Source: Brugia malayi
Taxonomy: Eukaryota > Nematoda > Chromadorea > Rhabditida > Onchocercidae
Length of the DNA stretch: 64,000 bases
Assembly: GCF_000002995.4 (NCBI RefSeq)
Contig: NW_025062476.1
Span: 62,001-126,000, forward strand
Direction: 5' to 3'
Below, in pieces: positions 51,001 through 63,048 of the stretch. How positions within the stretch are numbered: the first letter of the stretch is position 1; the number at the start of each line of letters is the position of its first letter. The notes under the pieces are model-generated. The model made no database searches. It saw only the letters and a program-made list of their open reading frames with translations, and was not told where the DNA came from. A program made the position numbers and the translations under genes.

Positions 51001-53017
51001 AAACGAATTTTAGCTTTATATTATGAATTAATACAATTTATTTGATATATTTTGTAATTTAAAAAGTTATTTTGTAAGTTAAGTTATTTAAAAGTTCGCG
51101 AGATTGTTTTGACATATAAATTGGTACTTGAAATGGAAGTTCGCAACTAAATGAAGTTTAATTGGTACTTGAAAATGTAGATGGGAAGTCATAAATTTCT
51201 GTTACTGAATTAATGCCATTTCTACTTTTTTTACACTACATTAACAACTAACAGCGACAACAAAAAAATAAATAGATAATAAATAATTGTCACGGATTTT
51301 AATATCGATATATCGAGAAGCACTAAATAAATGTTAATGATGCTTAATATAGCAATCCATTGATGTCTTTTACAATTTATCGCAATGGTTTAACTGACCT
51401 TTGATTTTATATTAATTCACATACTATGAGCATCTATCATGTAATGTCTATTGTAATTACAGTAGCTACACATCATGTTGTCTAGACAACCCATTGTACT
51501 TACCTTTGTGATATCCATTGTAAAACCTATTGTTAAAGCAACTCATTACTATGTCTAGACAATTTATCCTTTGTACGAAAATTTCTAATTATAAACCACT
51601 CCCACATCTTAACACATATAATGTAAGATATGATTGTTACAATGTATAAGGGTTACCTTGTTAAAAAATTTTAGTGTGTGTAATTTGTTGCCAAGAACCA
51701 GACGAGTTCAATTTCAATTATCCTCTTTCAATGTATTGTCCTATTACTTGTGCTAATAAAGGAAATGTTATATTTCTGTTATTTTACGTATTTACATCTA
51801 CATCCAGCAAATCTCTTTGCGATCAAAAACCTCTCTCAATTAGTTATAAATTGCAAGTAGATTCTCAATAATAGCTCGCATGATAAGGATTTTTTCCACA
51901 ATTACTCACTTTTTGATAGTGCAATTAAAAAGTCCTAAATATTGTATTATTATTACTTTTAGACAATGGGAGTAGTGATAATGATTGTGTTAAATACTGA
52001 AAGTCTACCATTTCAAATAGTTTCAAATAGTGCAGGTATTTTACATTGCTGTATTTGCTTGGTTCGTATATTATCTTTTAAAACCTCGTTTATACTCCTT
52101 TTTACCATATTGAAAGTTTTAGAGATATAATAACTAATATTCTCTCCTTTTTCATTTTTTTCTTACCGTATTTTATATATGGGCTGACATTTTTCATGAT
52201 GGTAAACATTCTTAAAATCAAATGAGTTATTATTCTTAAAGTAAGCATTCTTAAAGTGAAATGAGTTATTAAATTTAAAAGGAAGAAACGGTTTAAGTAG
52301 CCTCTCTATCTGCGGTGGATACAACGTCAAAAATCGGAAATGCAGGAACACATAAGGTGATTTTTTAAAAATTTTTGAGATGAAACTGAAGTTTCAAAAC
52401 CGTCATTTTTGAAAACAAATAGTAATAAAAAACAGTTGAATAAACTTTTGAAAGGCTGGTGTTGCAATCGGGCCGCTCATTATTTTGAATGATAAATCTA
52501 TTATCTCGTCAGATGAATTGTTCTGTTGTGTTATCTCATCATTGTGATCACGAAGGTTCATAATATTATATTACAGGTCGCTTTATATCCCTTCAACTTT
52601 TCTCTTTGTATGTAAATTTCCCTAAACATTTACAGTAAAATCTTTGTTGAACTTAACTGTTTAACATAAAGTTTAACATAAAAATAACATAAAGTATGCA
52701 AATAAAAGTGCCATCTGCTTTCGAAGTAATGCAGTGTCAGTTCAAATGGATTGGGTGCTGGCTGTTTTCATTTATCGAACTTTATCGATTGCTTCCTTGA
52801 GCGATCAGTTACTTTTTGACATTTACCCAAGACTAGATAAAAGCAAAATTGGCATTATTTCAACCAAGTATATTTATTATTGAAATCAACAAATATGTAC
52901 AAATACGTACATTTATTATTGAAATCAACAAATATGTACAAATTGATAAATATTTCATGAGCCTTAATTTGTGTGATAGATTTATTGCAGTAAAAGAATT
53001 TAACTTCAAGCTACAAA
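48006..53017. other. Single-copy AT-rich stretch, no gene supported
   Basis: No convincing exon. Features seen: a (GA)n tract near 48876-48892; several T-rich tracts; a direct repeat of TTTTTTGAATCAGATTTATC (near 50044 and 50433); and a 36-bp tandem duplication of ATTTATTATTGAAATCAACA plus flank (52868-52940). The plus-strand frame 51674-51871 (65 codons, six cysteines) and the minus-strand frame 50632-50817 are the best open frames but match nothing I recognise. Confidence 0.55.
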
Positions 53018-53631
53018 ATGGATGGCACTATCAAAGGCAGATGCTGGATTAGAATCGATCCATATCATCGAACAGCCATGCTAGATGAGCATGGAGTATG
53101 TAGAAAAATTTGTAAGAAATCAAGTAAAGAACTGAAAATACTTGAATCTATATTCTGTAAAAAGAAAGCAGTGACACAGATTAAATACGATTTCTCGGTG
53201 AGTTTTCCATTGCATCCAAATATCTTCCTTCGTTTAGGTGAGAACTGCACCTGGAGCCTTTCTTTGTATCCGTTATTCTTTGATGGATGTAAACATTCTC
53301 AGAATTTTTCCCATCACTCTGTTATTCTTTATTCCTTCTAGTATTTTCATTTTATTATTTAGGAAGATTCACAGTGCATGATATTTTCTTTCATTTTCTT
53401 CTCACAGCGTTTTTGAGGTTAATTTCTTCATTTCAAAAGTCGAAATATAAGTGTTGCTTCAGACTAGAAATTGTTCGCAAACATTCAGACAACATCAGCT
53501 GTGCCTTATTGAAAACATTAGCTACGATAATTCATCAGACGCTTTTTCCGTGCGACTTAAACTTTATCGATGTCGAGAAATGCAAACTATGTAAAAAGAA
53601 AAAATACAATTATGTTAACTTACCAATTTAA
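53018..53631 (+). CDS. Candidate two-exon gene for a small Cys/Lys-rich protein
   Basis: Not a recognised family. ATG at 53018 starts MDGTIKGRCWIRIDPYHRTA, then CRKICKKSSKELKILES and CKKKAVTQIKYDFSVSFPLH up to a donor at 53238 (TTAG|GTGAGA), leaving phase 1. An acceptor TTTTCTTCTCACAG ends at 53407, and the second exon (53408-53631) continues in the matching phase: FLRLISSFQKSKYKCCFRLE, then HSDNISCALLKTLATIIHQT, CKLCKKKKYNYVNLPI and a stop. Predicted length is about 147 residues with 11 cysteines, including a CKLC knuckle near the end. No signal peptide is seen. An earlier donor (53198, GTGAGT) exists but would shift the second exon into a stop. The stop codon lies about 10 bases before satellite DNA begins. 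Support is reading frame, splice signals and phase only. Confidence 0.42.
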
Positions 53632-53639
53632 CTTACAAT

Positions 53640-56545
53640 TGGAGTGAAGTTCTTACAAAATTCTTACAAATTATAGAATTTTCATAAAAATCAATTTTAA
53701 ATTTGAATTAAAAATTAGCATTAATTGTAAAAATGAATTAGATCTATGACTAATTAAAAATTTTATTATTTTCACAAGTGAAACTTTAATCAAAACTCAA
53801 TTCTTAAAGTTTATTTAATTATTTATGCTGATCAAATGACCACAATGTATGTGACCAGTACCCATGCAACGCTTATAAATTAATCAATTAAGCTCAAAAT
53901 ATCTAATTTTCTTTACGAATTGATATTTTTAAATATTTTAGCACTTAATTAAAATAAATTTTTGACATTACTGGAATTTATTTCATAATTTATTATACAA
54001 AACCTTAAAAAAATATTGAATTTTCTTAAATTTTGATATTTAAATTTGGAATAAAAATTAATTTTAATTGTAAGAATGAATTAAAACCGTCACAAATTGA
54101 AAATTTAATTAATTTTGCTAATCAAATATGGGTTAAAACTTAATTATTAAAGATTATTTATATTATTCATGCTGATCAATTGACCAATTGTAAATACCAG
54201 TACCAATGCAATGCATAAAATTTAATCAATTAAGCTCAAAATATCTAATTTTCTTTACGAAATGATATTTTTTAATAGTTTTAACATTTTAATTAAATTG
54301 AAATTTGACAACACCGGCATTTATTTCATAGTTTAATATGCAAAAACTTTTACAAACTGCACAATTTTCTTAAATTATGGTATTTAAATTTGGAAAATAA
54401 ATTAATTACAATTGCAAGAATGAAATAAAACCGTGACAAACAAAGATTTTAATTTATTTTGCTAATGAAATATTGATTAAAAGTTATTTTTTAATATTTT
54501 ATGCTGACCAATTGACCGCACCGTGATTGACCAGTACCTATGCAACGCTTATAAATTAATCAATCAAGTTCAAATTATCTAATTTTCTTTACGAATTGAT
54601 GTTTTTTAATATTTTAACATTTAATTAAAGTGAAATTTGGCAATGCCGGAATTTATTTCATAGTTTAATATGCAAAAACTTTTACAAACTGCACAATTTT
54701 CTTAAATTATGGTATTTAAATTTGGAAAATAAATTAATTACAATTGCAAGAATGAAATAAAACCGTGACAAACAAAGATTTTAATTTATTTTGCTAATGA
54801 AATATTGATTAAAAGTTAATTATTAAAGTTTATTTTATTATTAATGTTGGTCAAATGACTACACCGTAAATAACCAGTACTATGGAACGCTTATAAATTA
54901 ATCAATTAAGATCAAATTATCTATTTTTTTTTTTTTAAAGAATTGATATTTATAATATTTTAACATTTAATTAAAATAAATTTTGACAATACAGGGATTC
55001 ATCTTACTGTTTAATATACAAAACTAATTAATCATTAAATTTTCACAGAATTTGATATTTAAATTTGAAATAAAAATTAATTTGAATTGTAAGAATGAAT
55101 TAAAAAATATGATAAATTAAAAATTTAATCAATTCCGCTAATCAAATATTGATTGAAACTTAATTTTTAAAGTTTATTTAGTTATTTATGCTGATCAAAT
55201 GAGCAACCGTAAATGACCAGTACCTATGCAATGCACATAAATTGATCAATTAAGCTCGAAATATCTAATTTTTTTTAATGAGTATATATTTTTTAACAGT
55301 TTTAACATTTAATTAAAGTAAAATTTGATATTACTAGAAATTATTTCGTAGTCTAATATACAAAAAAGGCTTTGATTCATTGCAAATCATAAAATTTTCA
55401 TAAAATTCGATCTTAAAATTTCAAACAAAAACTAATTTTAGCTGCAGAAATGAATTAAATCTACGACAAATTAAAAATCTTATTAATTTCACCTCTCAAA
55501 TATTAAAAAAAAAACTTAGTTATTAAAGTTTATTCTCTTATTACGTATGCAACGCATAAAATTAAATAACTGAGTTCAAAATAACTAATTTTTTTTAAGG
55601 AATTGATATTTTTTAATAGTTTTAACATTTAATTAAAATCAAAATTGATAAAACTAGATATTTTTTCTCCCTTTAATATACCAAAGCTCTTGCAAATTAT
55701 AAAATTTTCACCAAAATCAATATTTAGATTTGAAATAATGCTTAAGCCTAAGCCTAAGCCTAAGCATTATTTTATTATTTAAAATGTCAAATGACCACAA
55801 TATATGTGACCAGTTCTCGCACTATGCGAATATAATGATCAATTTTTTTTTTATTCAATGATATTTTTTAATAGTTTTAACATCCTCTGAAATTAAATTT
55901 TGATAATAGTAGAACTTCTTACCTAGTTTTATATGCAAATACCCGTATAAATTATGGGATTTTTGTAAATGTATTATTTAAATTTGAAATATAAATTAAT
56001 TTTAATTGTAAGAATGAATTAAAATCGTGAAAAATTAAAAATTTAATTAATTTTGCTAATAAAATTTTGATCAAAACTTAATTTTTAAAGTTTATTTTAT
56101 TATTTTTGCTGGTCAAATGACCACGCCAGTACTATGGAACGCTTATAAATTAATCAATTAAGTTCAAAATATCCATTTTTTTTATAGAATTGATAGTTTT
56201 CAATAATTTAACATTTAATTAAAATTAGTTTTTGATATTGCTGGAATTTATTTTGTAGATTAATATGCAAAATTCTAGTTAATTAATGAATTTTCATAAA
56301 ATTTAAATTTTAAATTTGAAATGAAAATTAATTTCAATTGTAAGAATGAAATAAAACCGTGACAAGCAAAGAATTTCATTAATTTTGCTAACAAAATATT
56401 GGTTAAAACTTAATTTCTAAAGTTTATTTTATTATTTTTGCTGGTCAAATGACCACGGTGTGTGTGACCAGTACTTATGCAACGCTTATAAATTAATAAA
56501 TTAAGTTCAAGTTATATAATTTTTTCAATGGTTCGATTCTTTTCA
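53640..56545 (+). repeat. Family 1 satellite, right block, plus orientation
   Basis: About nine monomers. A segment of about 160 bp (54326-54490) is repeated almost perfectly at 54658-54815, and 55260-56100 closely matches the palindrome arm (compare 24540-25230). Confidence 0.87.
55740..55765. repeat. Single-armed telomere-like core
   Basis: GCTTAAGCCTAAGCCTAAGC plus one more unit, no central AT spacer: about four GCCTAA units in one run. It looks like a two-armed core that lost its centre. Confidence 0.92.
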
Positions 56546-57595
56546 ATATTTTGAGTTCTGAATAATATTTTAGAAGCAAAATTAATTAAATTTTTAATTT
56601 GCCACTGTTCTAATTCATTCTTACAATTGAAATTAATTTTCATTTCAAATTTAAAATTTAAATTTTATGAAGATTCATTAATTAACTAGAATTTTGCATA
56701 TTAATCTACAAAATAAATTCCAGCAATATCAAAAACTAATTTTAATTAAATGTTAAATTATTGAAAACTATCAATTCTATAAAAAAAATGGATATTTTGA
56801 ACTTAATTGATTAATTTATAAGCGTTCCATAGTACTGGTCACTTACGGTGTGGTCATTTGACCAGCAAAAATAATAAAATCAAGTTTAGAAATTGAGTTC
56901 TGAATGATATTTTAGAAGCAAAATTAATTAAATTTTTAATTTGCCACTGTTCTAATTCGTTCTTACAATTGAAATTAATTTTTATTTCAAATTTAAATAA
57001 TACATTTACAAAAATCCCATAATTTATACGGGTATTTGCATATAAAACTAGGTAAGAAGTTCTACTATTATCAAAATTTAATTTCAAAGGATGCTAAAAC
57101 TATTAAAAAATATCATTTAATAAAAAAAAATTGATTATTATATACGCATAGTGCGGGAACTGGTCACATACATTGTGGTCATTTGACATCTTAAATAATA
57201 AAATAATGCTTAGGCTTAGGCTTAGGGTATATTTAGGCTTAGGCTTAAGCATTATTTCAAATCTAAAAATTGATTTTGGTGAAAATTTTATAATTTGCAA
57301 GAGCTTTTGTATATTAAAGGGTGAAAAAATCCCTAGTTTTATCAATTTTGATTTTAATTAAATGTTAAAACTATTAAAAAATATCAATTGCTTAAAAAAA
57401 ATAGTTATTTTGAACTCAGTTGATTAATTTTATGCGTTGCATACGTACCTATGTCACTTACGGTGTGGTCAATTGACAACATAAATAAGAAAATAAACTT
57501 TAATAACTAAGTTTTTTTTAATATTAGAGATGTGAAATTAATTAAATTCAAATTAAAAATTAAAATTTTGTAATCAGGTTTTGCGCAAAAATTCA
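56546..57595 (-). repeat. Family 1 satellite, inverted part of right block
   Basis: Orientation switches near 56545. GTTCTGAATAATATTTTAGA at about 56564 and a near copy at about 56898 show a direct duplication right at the switch. The block ends in a family 2 piece (GTTTTGCGCAAAAATTCATC, about 57578) joined to the virB4 remnant. Confidence 0.83.
57208..57250. repeat. Telomere-like core, right block
   Basis: TTAGGC orientation, GGGTATAT centre. Confidence 0.92.
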
Positions 57596-57621
57596 TCAGC
57601 AAAATTAATAAAACTTTCAAT

Positions 57622-57843
57622 AAAAACTTTCTATCGGAATGTTTTCATGTTGACTGAACGCGAGTACATACTAATCAAGCACACAGATCCAAGTACTAGA
57701 TTCTAGATTATTTTTTTCTTGGTAAAACGAAGGATTAATGCTGTGGTGGCGTAGTCAACACATTATGTGGACGTGCAGAGAGTGTCATACTGTTATATTA
57801 AAAGTAGTCGGGGAGGACCCAAAAGTATGGCTGTTTAATCAGA
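57622..57843 (+). pseudogene. virB4: Second VirB4 remnant
   Basis: Matches 3945-4190: YRNVFMLTEREYILIKHTDP is read from TATCGGAATGTTTTCATG onward. It has lost about 30 bases encoding RIDLKGLDDI that the first copy keeps, and has an extra stop-containing insert after DPSTRF (TCTAGATTATTTTTTTCTTG). It keeps the intact LCGRAES reading (TTATGTGGACGTGCAGAG) that the first copy has lost. The two copies therefore decayed separately after parting, and neither is derived from the other in its present state. Only about 70 codons are left, starting directly at the satellite edge. Confidence 0.85.
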
Positions 57844-57852
57844 CGGTAAAAA

Positions 57853-58060
57853 ATGTTTAAGACTAAGCTGTCATTGCTATTAATTTACTCTCATGCGCAG
57901 TATTTGCAGACAGAGTAAGTGACAATGACAAGACGAATTTGTTAACAGATTTAGTTGTGCTGCCAGCATTAGTCACGCCTCTAAACCCTGACTGTGCGAC
58001 TTTAGCAGCAGCTGCAGCTATTGCACGAATAGCAATTACCGTCGGTGAAAAAAAAAAATG
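57853..58060 (+). pseudogene. virB6: Second VirB6 remnant
   Basis: ATG at 57853 gives MFKTKLSLLLI, then in other frames AVFADRVSDNDKTNLLTDL, VLPALVTPLNPDCATLAAA and AAIARIAITVG. It is slightly better preserved than 4199-4470: PLNPDCATL replaces the damaged PLTLTIGL. A run of A (58049-58057) follows the match, and similarity to the first copy stops there. Confidence 0.72.
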
Positions 58061-58096
58061 GACTGACATTCTTTTCCTCTGACTTACTTACTGCTC

Positions 58097-58265
58097 TTGT
58101 TATCGTTGCAACTGTTGGGAGGAGGACTTGTTGTGAGCATAGTTTTGTTAGACATCCAGTTGCGCTCAACCATCATGGATGAGGAGAGAAAGGGATATAA
58201 GGACTTTGCACTCTTAGATGCAGGATATGCGGATTGTGCTAATATGAATTATCAAAAAGAAAGTG
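58097..58265 (+). CDS. Possible exon of unknown gene
   Basis: A 72-codon frame (58097-58315) with LLGGGLVVSIVLLDIQL, a possible membrane or signal segment, then DEERKGYKDFALLDAGYADC and ANMNYQKE, followed by a splice-donor-like AAAGAAA|GTGAGT at about 58262. The polar, tyrosine-rich part looks more protein-like than its surroundings, but I recognise no family and no upstream acceptor is certain. It lies between the second virB6 remnant and the duplicated non-coding block. Confidence 0.25.
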
Positions 58266-58329
58266 AGTATTCTTCTTGTTTGCAAAATGAGTTTTGGAGA
58301 GTTTCACTGACTTAATTATCTTAAAATAC

Positions 58330-58900
58330 CTTGTTCTCAGTGAACCATTTCTATATAAATTTCTTCTTTCCTTTAGAACCATTCGTAGTTCTTTGAATAT
58401 AATCGAGAATGTTCATGATTGATTCTGGAATACTACAATGAATTGATTAGCGATAAATTTAATTCTTTTATTTCCCCCTTTTATTTCCCTAGTTTCTGCT
58501 ATTACCTGAGCTCTGTCCGCTGTTAGTCATATTTTTCCTTTTACATTCTCGATTTCCTCTCGCCTAACTGATAGATAGTATCACTAATGAGACTTTATCG
58601 GATGGACGCATCATCTGAAATTTGATATTTGTTGCTTTTTGACATACATTCATAGTATTCTTGTTATTGTAGGTAGGGATTTCAACATAACCTGAAACGA
58701 CGTTTGTTGTTTGAAAGGTTGGGACAAATTTTAAAAATTGGGTTGACACAATGGAGTTAATTAATATTCGCATAAATGGAAACTGGTGAATAGTTTGAAT
58801 ATCTCTGATGTTCAATAATCCTTTCTGCTTTGTTTCATAACGTACTGACACTGAATTATTTGCATATTGTTAAAATTTTGTAAAATTCTTGTGACGTCAG
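58330..58900. repeat. Segmental duplication, right copy
   Basis: Partner of 9271-10430, but without the (TA)n minisatellite, which therefore grew or inserted in the left copy only. A 95-codon minus-strand frame (58564-58851) aligns in part to the left copy's 89-codon frame (FPFM...; VCQKA...KFQMM.PSDKV). Shared frame does not prove coding. Confidence 0.75.
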
Positions 58901-60960
58901 TTGATTAACAGTTGAAATTAATACAAAAAAAAAAAAAAATTAATACAAAATTTAATACATCAATGTCAGTTGCTTATATGCTATATTATGCGGCATTTAT
59001 CTATCTAGAGCCGCATTCATTTATGCATCTGTCTGTTTGTTTATCATTTGTGAAGTCCCGAAAATAACTTCTCGTAAAAGATTTAAAATTAATCTAAGTA
59101 TAAAGAAGGAAACGATAATGTGAGATAATGATGCGGCGGCACATCTCTCTCTACCTGCCATTACCCGCATTTTTCTCTACAAAGATGGGTGGTCTTTGTC
59201 TTCCAATATTATACATCTTATTGACATATAACAGACGGTCTCCTTGACGTCATACATGACTAAATGTGCAGGAGAGAGAGAGAAGAGGACTAGAAGACGA
59301 AGTGCCTACCAACAGTTCAACTGTGCAAGGGCTGTTCCGTTATAGATATGCTTGTCCTTTCCATTTTGTAATTCATTGCTTTTGGTTTCCCTTTCAGTTC
59401 AAACATTTTACGCTCACTCATTCACTCACTATTAGTCATATATTATTGATGTGTCAGGCAAACTTTCACCCCTCCTTTCCCTCTCTCTCTCTTCGTTATC
59501 GTTCTCTCTGTGCTTTTCTTTGTCTCTCAGTTATTTGTACATTCCTTCGGTACCGTTTGTCTTACTTATTGATGGCTAACGTACGTGGAATGAGAATATT
59601 CCCGTCCCGTCCCGTCTACATTCTCGTCTTGTCTTCCTTACTTTCATCATTGCAACACAATGGGTTATTCTCTAACATTCTGTTGGGCGAGAATTCAAAT
59701 TATTTTATGAAACAAATTGCAAGCACTGTTTGATTAATCACTGAGGTATTTTCATGCAGGTGAGTTAAATTCTGGCCAATGCAGGTAGAGGTGCTTGGCC
59801 AGATGGAATAAAATTGCAGCGTCATTATGTCCTCAAGATATGATGGGTAAGGGAATAAAAGTCAAATGTTGACATTGCAGTGACTCGATGGAAGCAATGG
59901 TGGGGCTGAGGTATAGGCCTGGATTAGTTAGATCGTGATAACAGCTCTTTTTTTCCGTAGAAGAAAAAATCTGCAAATCAAAAACATCCCCAGAATTAAT
60001 GTTCTTCACCAAGGAGTGATAATCATGTTCTGAATCAACTTGGAATGTTAGAGAATCATTTAAAAATAAAACCTTGAAATCAAAATTCTTTAGGGTGTGA
60101 GCATTTGAAAAAAGTACTTGCAAGAGACATGTTGGGAAATTTTATTTTTATCAACGATGAAGTAACTGTAGCCAGTTGATAGACGTAAGCTAGAGTCATG
60201 AGTTGGTCGTATGAGAAAGTTGGCTGGGACTTTTACAGGTTGTCATTCGATAGAGAACGGTCTGTTGTAGAGGAGTATTGAGCCGAGACAGCAGGTTATA
60301 TGGAGGCGTTGGCTTGCAGCAGAGCACTTTACAAATGAGTGATGAACAAGCAGAGTGACTTTTTTAGAGCATTCCAGCAATGCTAGTTGCGCTTTGGAAG
60401 ATTAAGTTATACAATTATTTAAGACACAATGTTAAATGGAATAATCATTGCTCTTAGGAATAAAATCTTTATTCGACAAACTTCCATCTTATAGGTTTAA
60501 TACAAATTGTTTCGAATGTGATAAAATCACTTCGACTAGTTAGTAAGATTGTCATAAATTTTATAAATGAAGCATTGGTTGCAGAAAGGATATTTATCAT
60601 TTGTTTTACATTTCCACCAAATGTTACTTACTTTAGTTTCCTAATCATTTTCAGGTTTTATTGCAGTGCAAAAACTGTAGAAGGATTTTTTGCATATAAA
60701 TTCCTGGAAACCAAAGTATTCAGTATGACTCTCTTTGTGATTATTTTTGTCGGTCCCACTTCATACTATTATTCTTAATACTTTTGCTGTTTAGTGTCTA
60801 GGACTTCTTTGATTGCAATGGACAATATCTCGACCACTATACGTGTTTTTTTTTTTTTTTTTATTAGAAATTAGTTACATGGATGAAACTAGATTTGAAT
60901 TTTATTCTGCTGTCCAATGATAGGATATTAAGAGAGGAGAAATATTGTTTTTTGAGTGAG
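58901..60960. other. Mostly non-coding stretch with two weak open frames
   Basis: An A-rich tract lies near 58925-58939. A plus-strand frame of 155 codons (59266-59733) is long, but it sits in CT-rich low-complexity DNA with no family, so it is probably chance. A minus-strand frame 59833-60123 (96 codons) includes FDFKVLFLNDSLTFQVDS and YHSLVKNINSGDVFDLQI, which has the look of a ubiquitin/FERM-type beta-grasp segment, but no splice sites were settled. A T20 tract lies near 60847. Confidence 0.4.
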
Positions 60961-61240
60961 TTAATTTTTCTTCAAATCATTAATCGGCCGTTGCATTTTT
61001 GATGTAGCGAAAACTCTTGCCGTTTGCGAAGAATGTCGAAATTGTATATCGCTTTCTGGAAATTTTTTTAAATGTTTTACGCCAAAAAAAATGATTACGA
61101 ATTCGTCGCAGTTTGGCTTTGTGCACAGAATGATATGGTTTCCTTCATATCTTTCATAAAATTTGGCCAAGAGTGCAACTGAATGAATATTCCTTTCTCT
61201 ATTGCCACTGTGATTCATTGGTCATCGATAGCTGCTACTA
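60961..61240 (-). pseudogene. Degenerate zinc-finger-like unit
   Basis: Minus strand 61218-60961 reads NHIILCTKPNCDEFVIIFFG and then VKHLKKF. The C-x4-C-x11-H spacing is close to the C2H2 fingers at 62247-63900, but the second histidine is missing. It is clearly related at DNA level to 61760-61990. Probably a decayed outer member of the zinc-finger exon array. Confidence 0.35.
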
Positions 61241-61250
61241 CATCTGATGT

Positions 61251-61274
61251 CACCCTAAGCCTAACCCTAAGTTT
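61251..61274. repeat. Mixed telomere-like tract
   Basis: CACCCTAAGCCTAACCCTAAGTTT: one nematode GCCTAA unit between CCCTAA-type units, outside the satellite. Confidence 0.7.
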
Positions 61275-61759
61275 AAATGTATTGTTCTAATCATTTTCTA
61301 TTGAGTTTCATTTCATTAAATGGATATCTGATATTTATTTTGCATGTTAAGACTTAGACTAAATTACTGATATTGGCATCCTTACTTGTCATGAATGGAC
61401 AACAGTTTTTTGCATACTGAACTTAAGTCAGTAAATTAATGATCAACAATTATAAAAAGTAGGCTAAAAATTTATCTTGACTTTTTTTTTTTATAATATG
61501 ACTTCTTTATTTAAAATCACTTCGTAATGCCAATTTTTGTTATAAATTATTAGGTGAATACTTTCCTCTCATTTATAATGCTTTTGTCATATTAGCTTTT
61601 TGCATGACATATCGTTTATTTCAGTTTTGAGCATGTTTTACTAAATTTTAATGCTTGCTTTCGAATTTTACGTTTTGCAATCAATTGGTACGTTTACGCC
61701 ATTTATATGAAATTATAGGATAAAAAAGATATGACAGTAAAAATTCAATGATAAAATGA

Positions 61760-61990
61760 AATTATTAATCGCCCGATTGCTACACGCCTTTTCTTATGTC
61801 TGTGAAGAATGCCCAAATTGTGTTTCGCTTTCTAGAATAAAAAATTTTTGTTGTTATATAGTGCCAAAAGAAATGATTAGCATCAGTTTGGTTTTCCGGA
61901 TAAAATGATATGCTTTTCTGCATATCTTCCACGAATTAGAAAACAAAGCAGTTCGCCAAAGAGTGAAGAGGTATCCGTTTCCCTGCTGAT
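61760..61990 (-). pseudogene. Second degenerate zinc-finger-like unit
   Basis: Minus strand has RYAEKHIILSGKPN, then stops, then HNLGILHRHKKRR. It aligns with 60961-61240 (HIILC-KPN; NFDILRKR) at about 0.8 kb distance. It cannot encode a finger as it stands. Confidence 0.35.
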
Positions 61991-62246
61991 ATTTTCAATA
62001 TTTGTTGGAACTACCAACATCTTTTTAAGCAGATGCTTCTCAGGTTATGGGCAACTACTACGTATTGAGTGCGAGATGTGAAAAATATACAGCATCTAAT
62101 GAGTGTGTCCAATGAATTTTGTATCTGACTCAAACGGTCACAAATGCTTCACAATACACTTCACGTACATTCTATTTCAGGCTGACATAAGTTTTGCTAA
62201 CTTCGAGGAGTTTCGGAATACAATTTCTTGTGAGATTTCAATGCAT

Positions 62247-62473
62247 TCATACGGTAAAAGAATTTGCCAAGCATTCACACCGAGGACGAGGCTCATGCGT
62301 TTTCTTGTGACTGTAAAGTGATGATTTATAGTTGAATGTTCGTCCACAACCGGGCACTTTGCATTCATAGATGAAGGGCTGACCGTGTGTTTTCCTATGT
62401 GTTACATATTCTTTGTAACTTTTTGCGATCACAGCACAACCGGGATAAAGGCATTCGTAGCTTTTTCGTTCAC
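62247..62473 (-). pseudogene. C2H2 zinc-finger last exon, copy 1, damaged
   Basis: Acceptor TTTTTTAG precedes 62473. Two GT bases complete a codon, then come ERKSYECLYPGCAVIAKSY, THRKTH (finger 1, C-x4-C-x12-H-x3-H) and FIYECKVPGCGRTFNYKSS, SHKKTH (finger 2, same spacing). The third finger is broken: one base is lost after CEC (TGCTTGGCAAA where copy 3 has TGCTGTGGCAAA), giving LANSFTV and a stop at 62247. The old frame can still be followed as a remnant (NALKSHKK). Such fingers bind DNA or RNA. The exon could still make a two-finger protein, so calling it dead is a judgement. Confidence 0.7.
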
Positions 62474-62779
62474 CTAAAAAATTACTGTGTTATTTGTTTT
62501 TGCAATTTGTATTTTATTATAGTGTCTGGCAACTAATTAAGTAATCTGATACAACTAATTAAGTGAACTACTAAAAAATTACTTCCGTGAAATAATCCTA
62601 GCACATTCCATTTCAAATAATTTAGAATCACAAGAAGTTGCTTAGCTGCAACAAAAAGTGTAATTGAGAATTTCTCCTTGTATTGTCACTGAGTGGAACA
62701 AATAACACATTTCACATGCATTCTTTTTTCAGTCTGACATATCTGTTTTATCTGTTTAAAATTCTGCTAAATTTGCAAA

Positions 62780-63048
62780 CTAACAAGACTTTGTTTGGCA
62801 ACGCCTTTTGTGATTTTGTAGTCCACTCTTGCAGGTGAAGAATTTGTTACAGTACTCGCACTGAGGATGAGGTTCATGCGTTTGCTTGTGATTGCAAAAT
62901 GATGCTTTGTGGTCAAATGTCCGCCCACAACCGGGCACTCTACATTCATAGGTGAAGGGTTGATGCGTTTTCCTATGTGTTACATATTCGTTGTAATTTT
63001 TCGTGACCATAGTGCATCCGGGATAGAGACATTCATAATTTTCCTCAC
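62780..63048 (-). CDS. C2H2 zinc-finger last exon, copy 2
   Basis: Acceptor CATTTTTTAG precedes 63048; the exon starts with GT completing a codon, then EENYECLYPGCTMVTKNYNE. Finger 1 is C-x4-C-x12-H-x3-H, finger 2 begins YECRVPGCGRTFDHKASFCN and finger 3 is CEYCNKFFTCKSGLQNHKRR followed by C, a C2HC type (C-x2-C-x12-H...C). The stop is at 62780, after QTKSC. All zinc ligands are present. The linker TH(E)PHPQC is short and not the classic TGEKP. Nuclear nucleic-acid binding is inferred from the family. No start codon or promoter was found upstream, so this is a terminal exon of a gene with 5' exons elsewhere, or one of several alternatives of one gene. Confidence 0.72.

Noticed and set aside
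59266..59733. Longest open frame in the window, 155 codons
   Set aside because: CT-rich low-complexity sequence that lacks stops by composition; no family, no splice signals and no membrane or domain order that makes sense.
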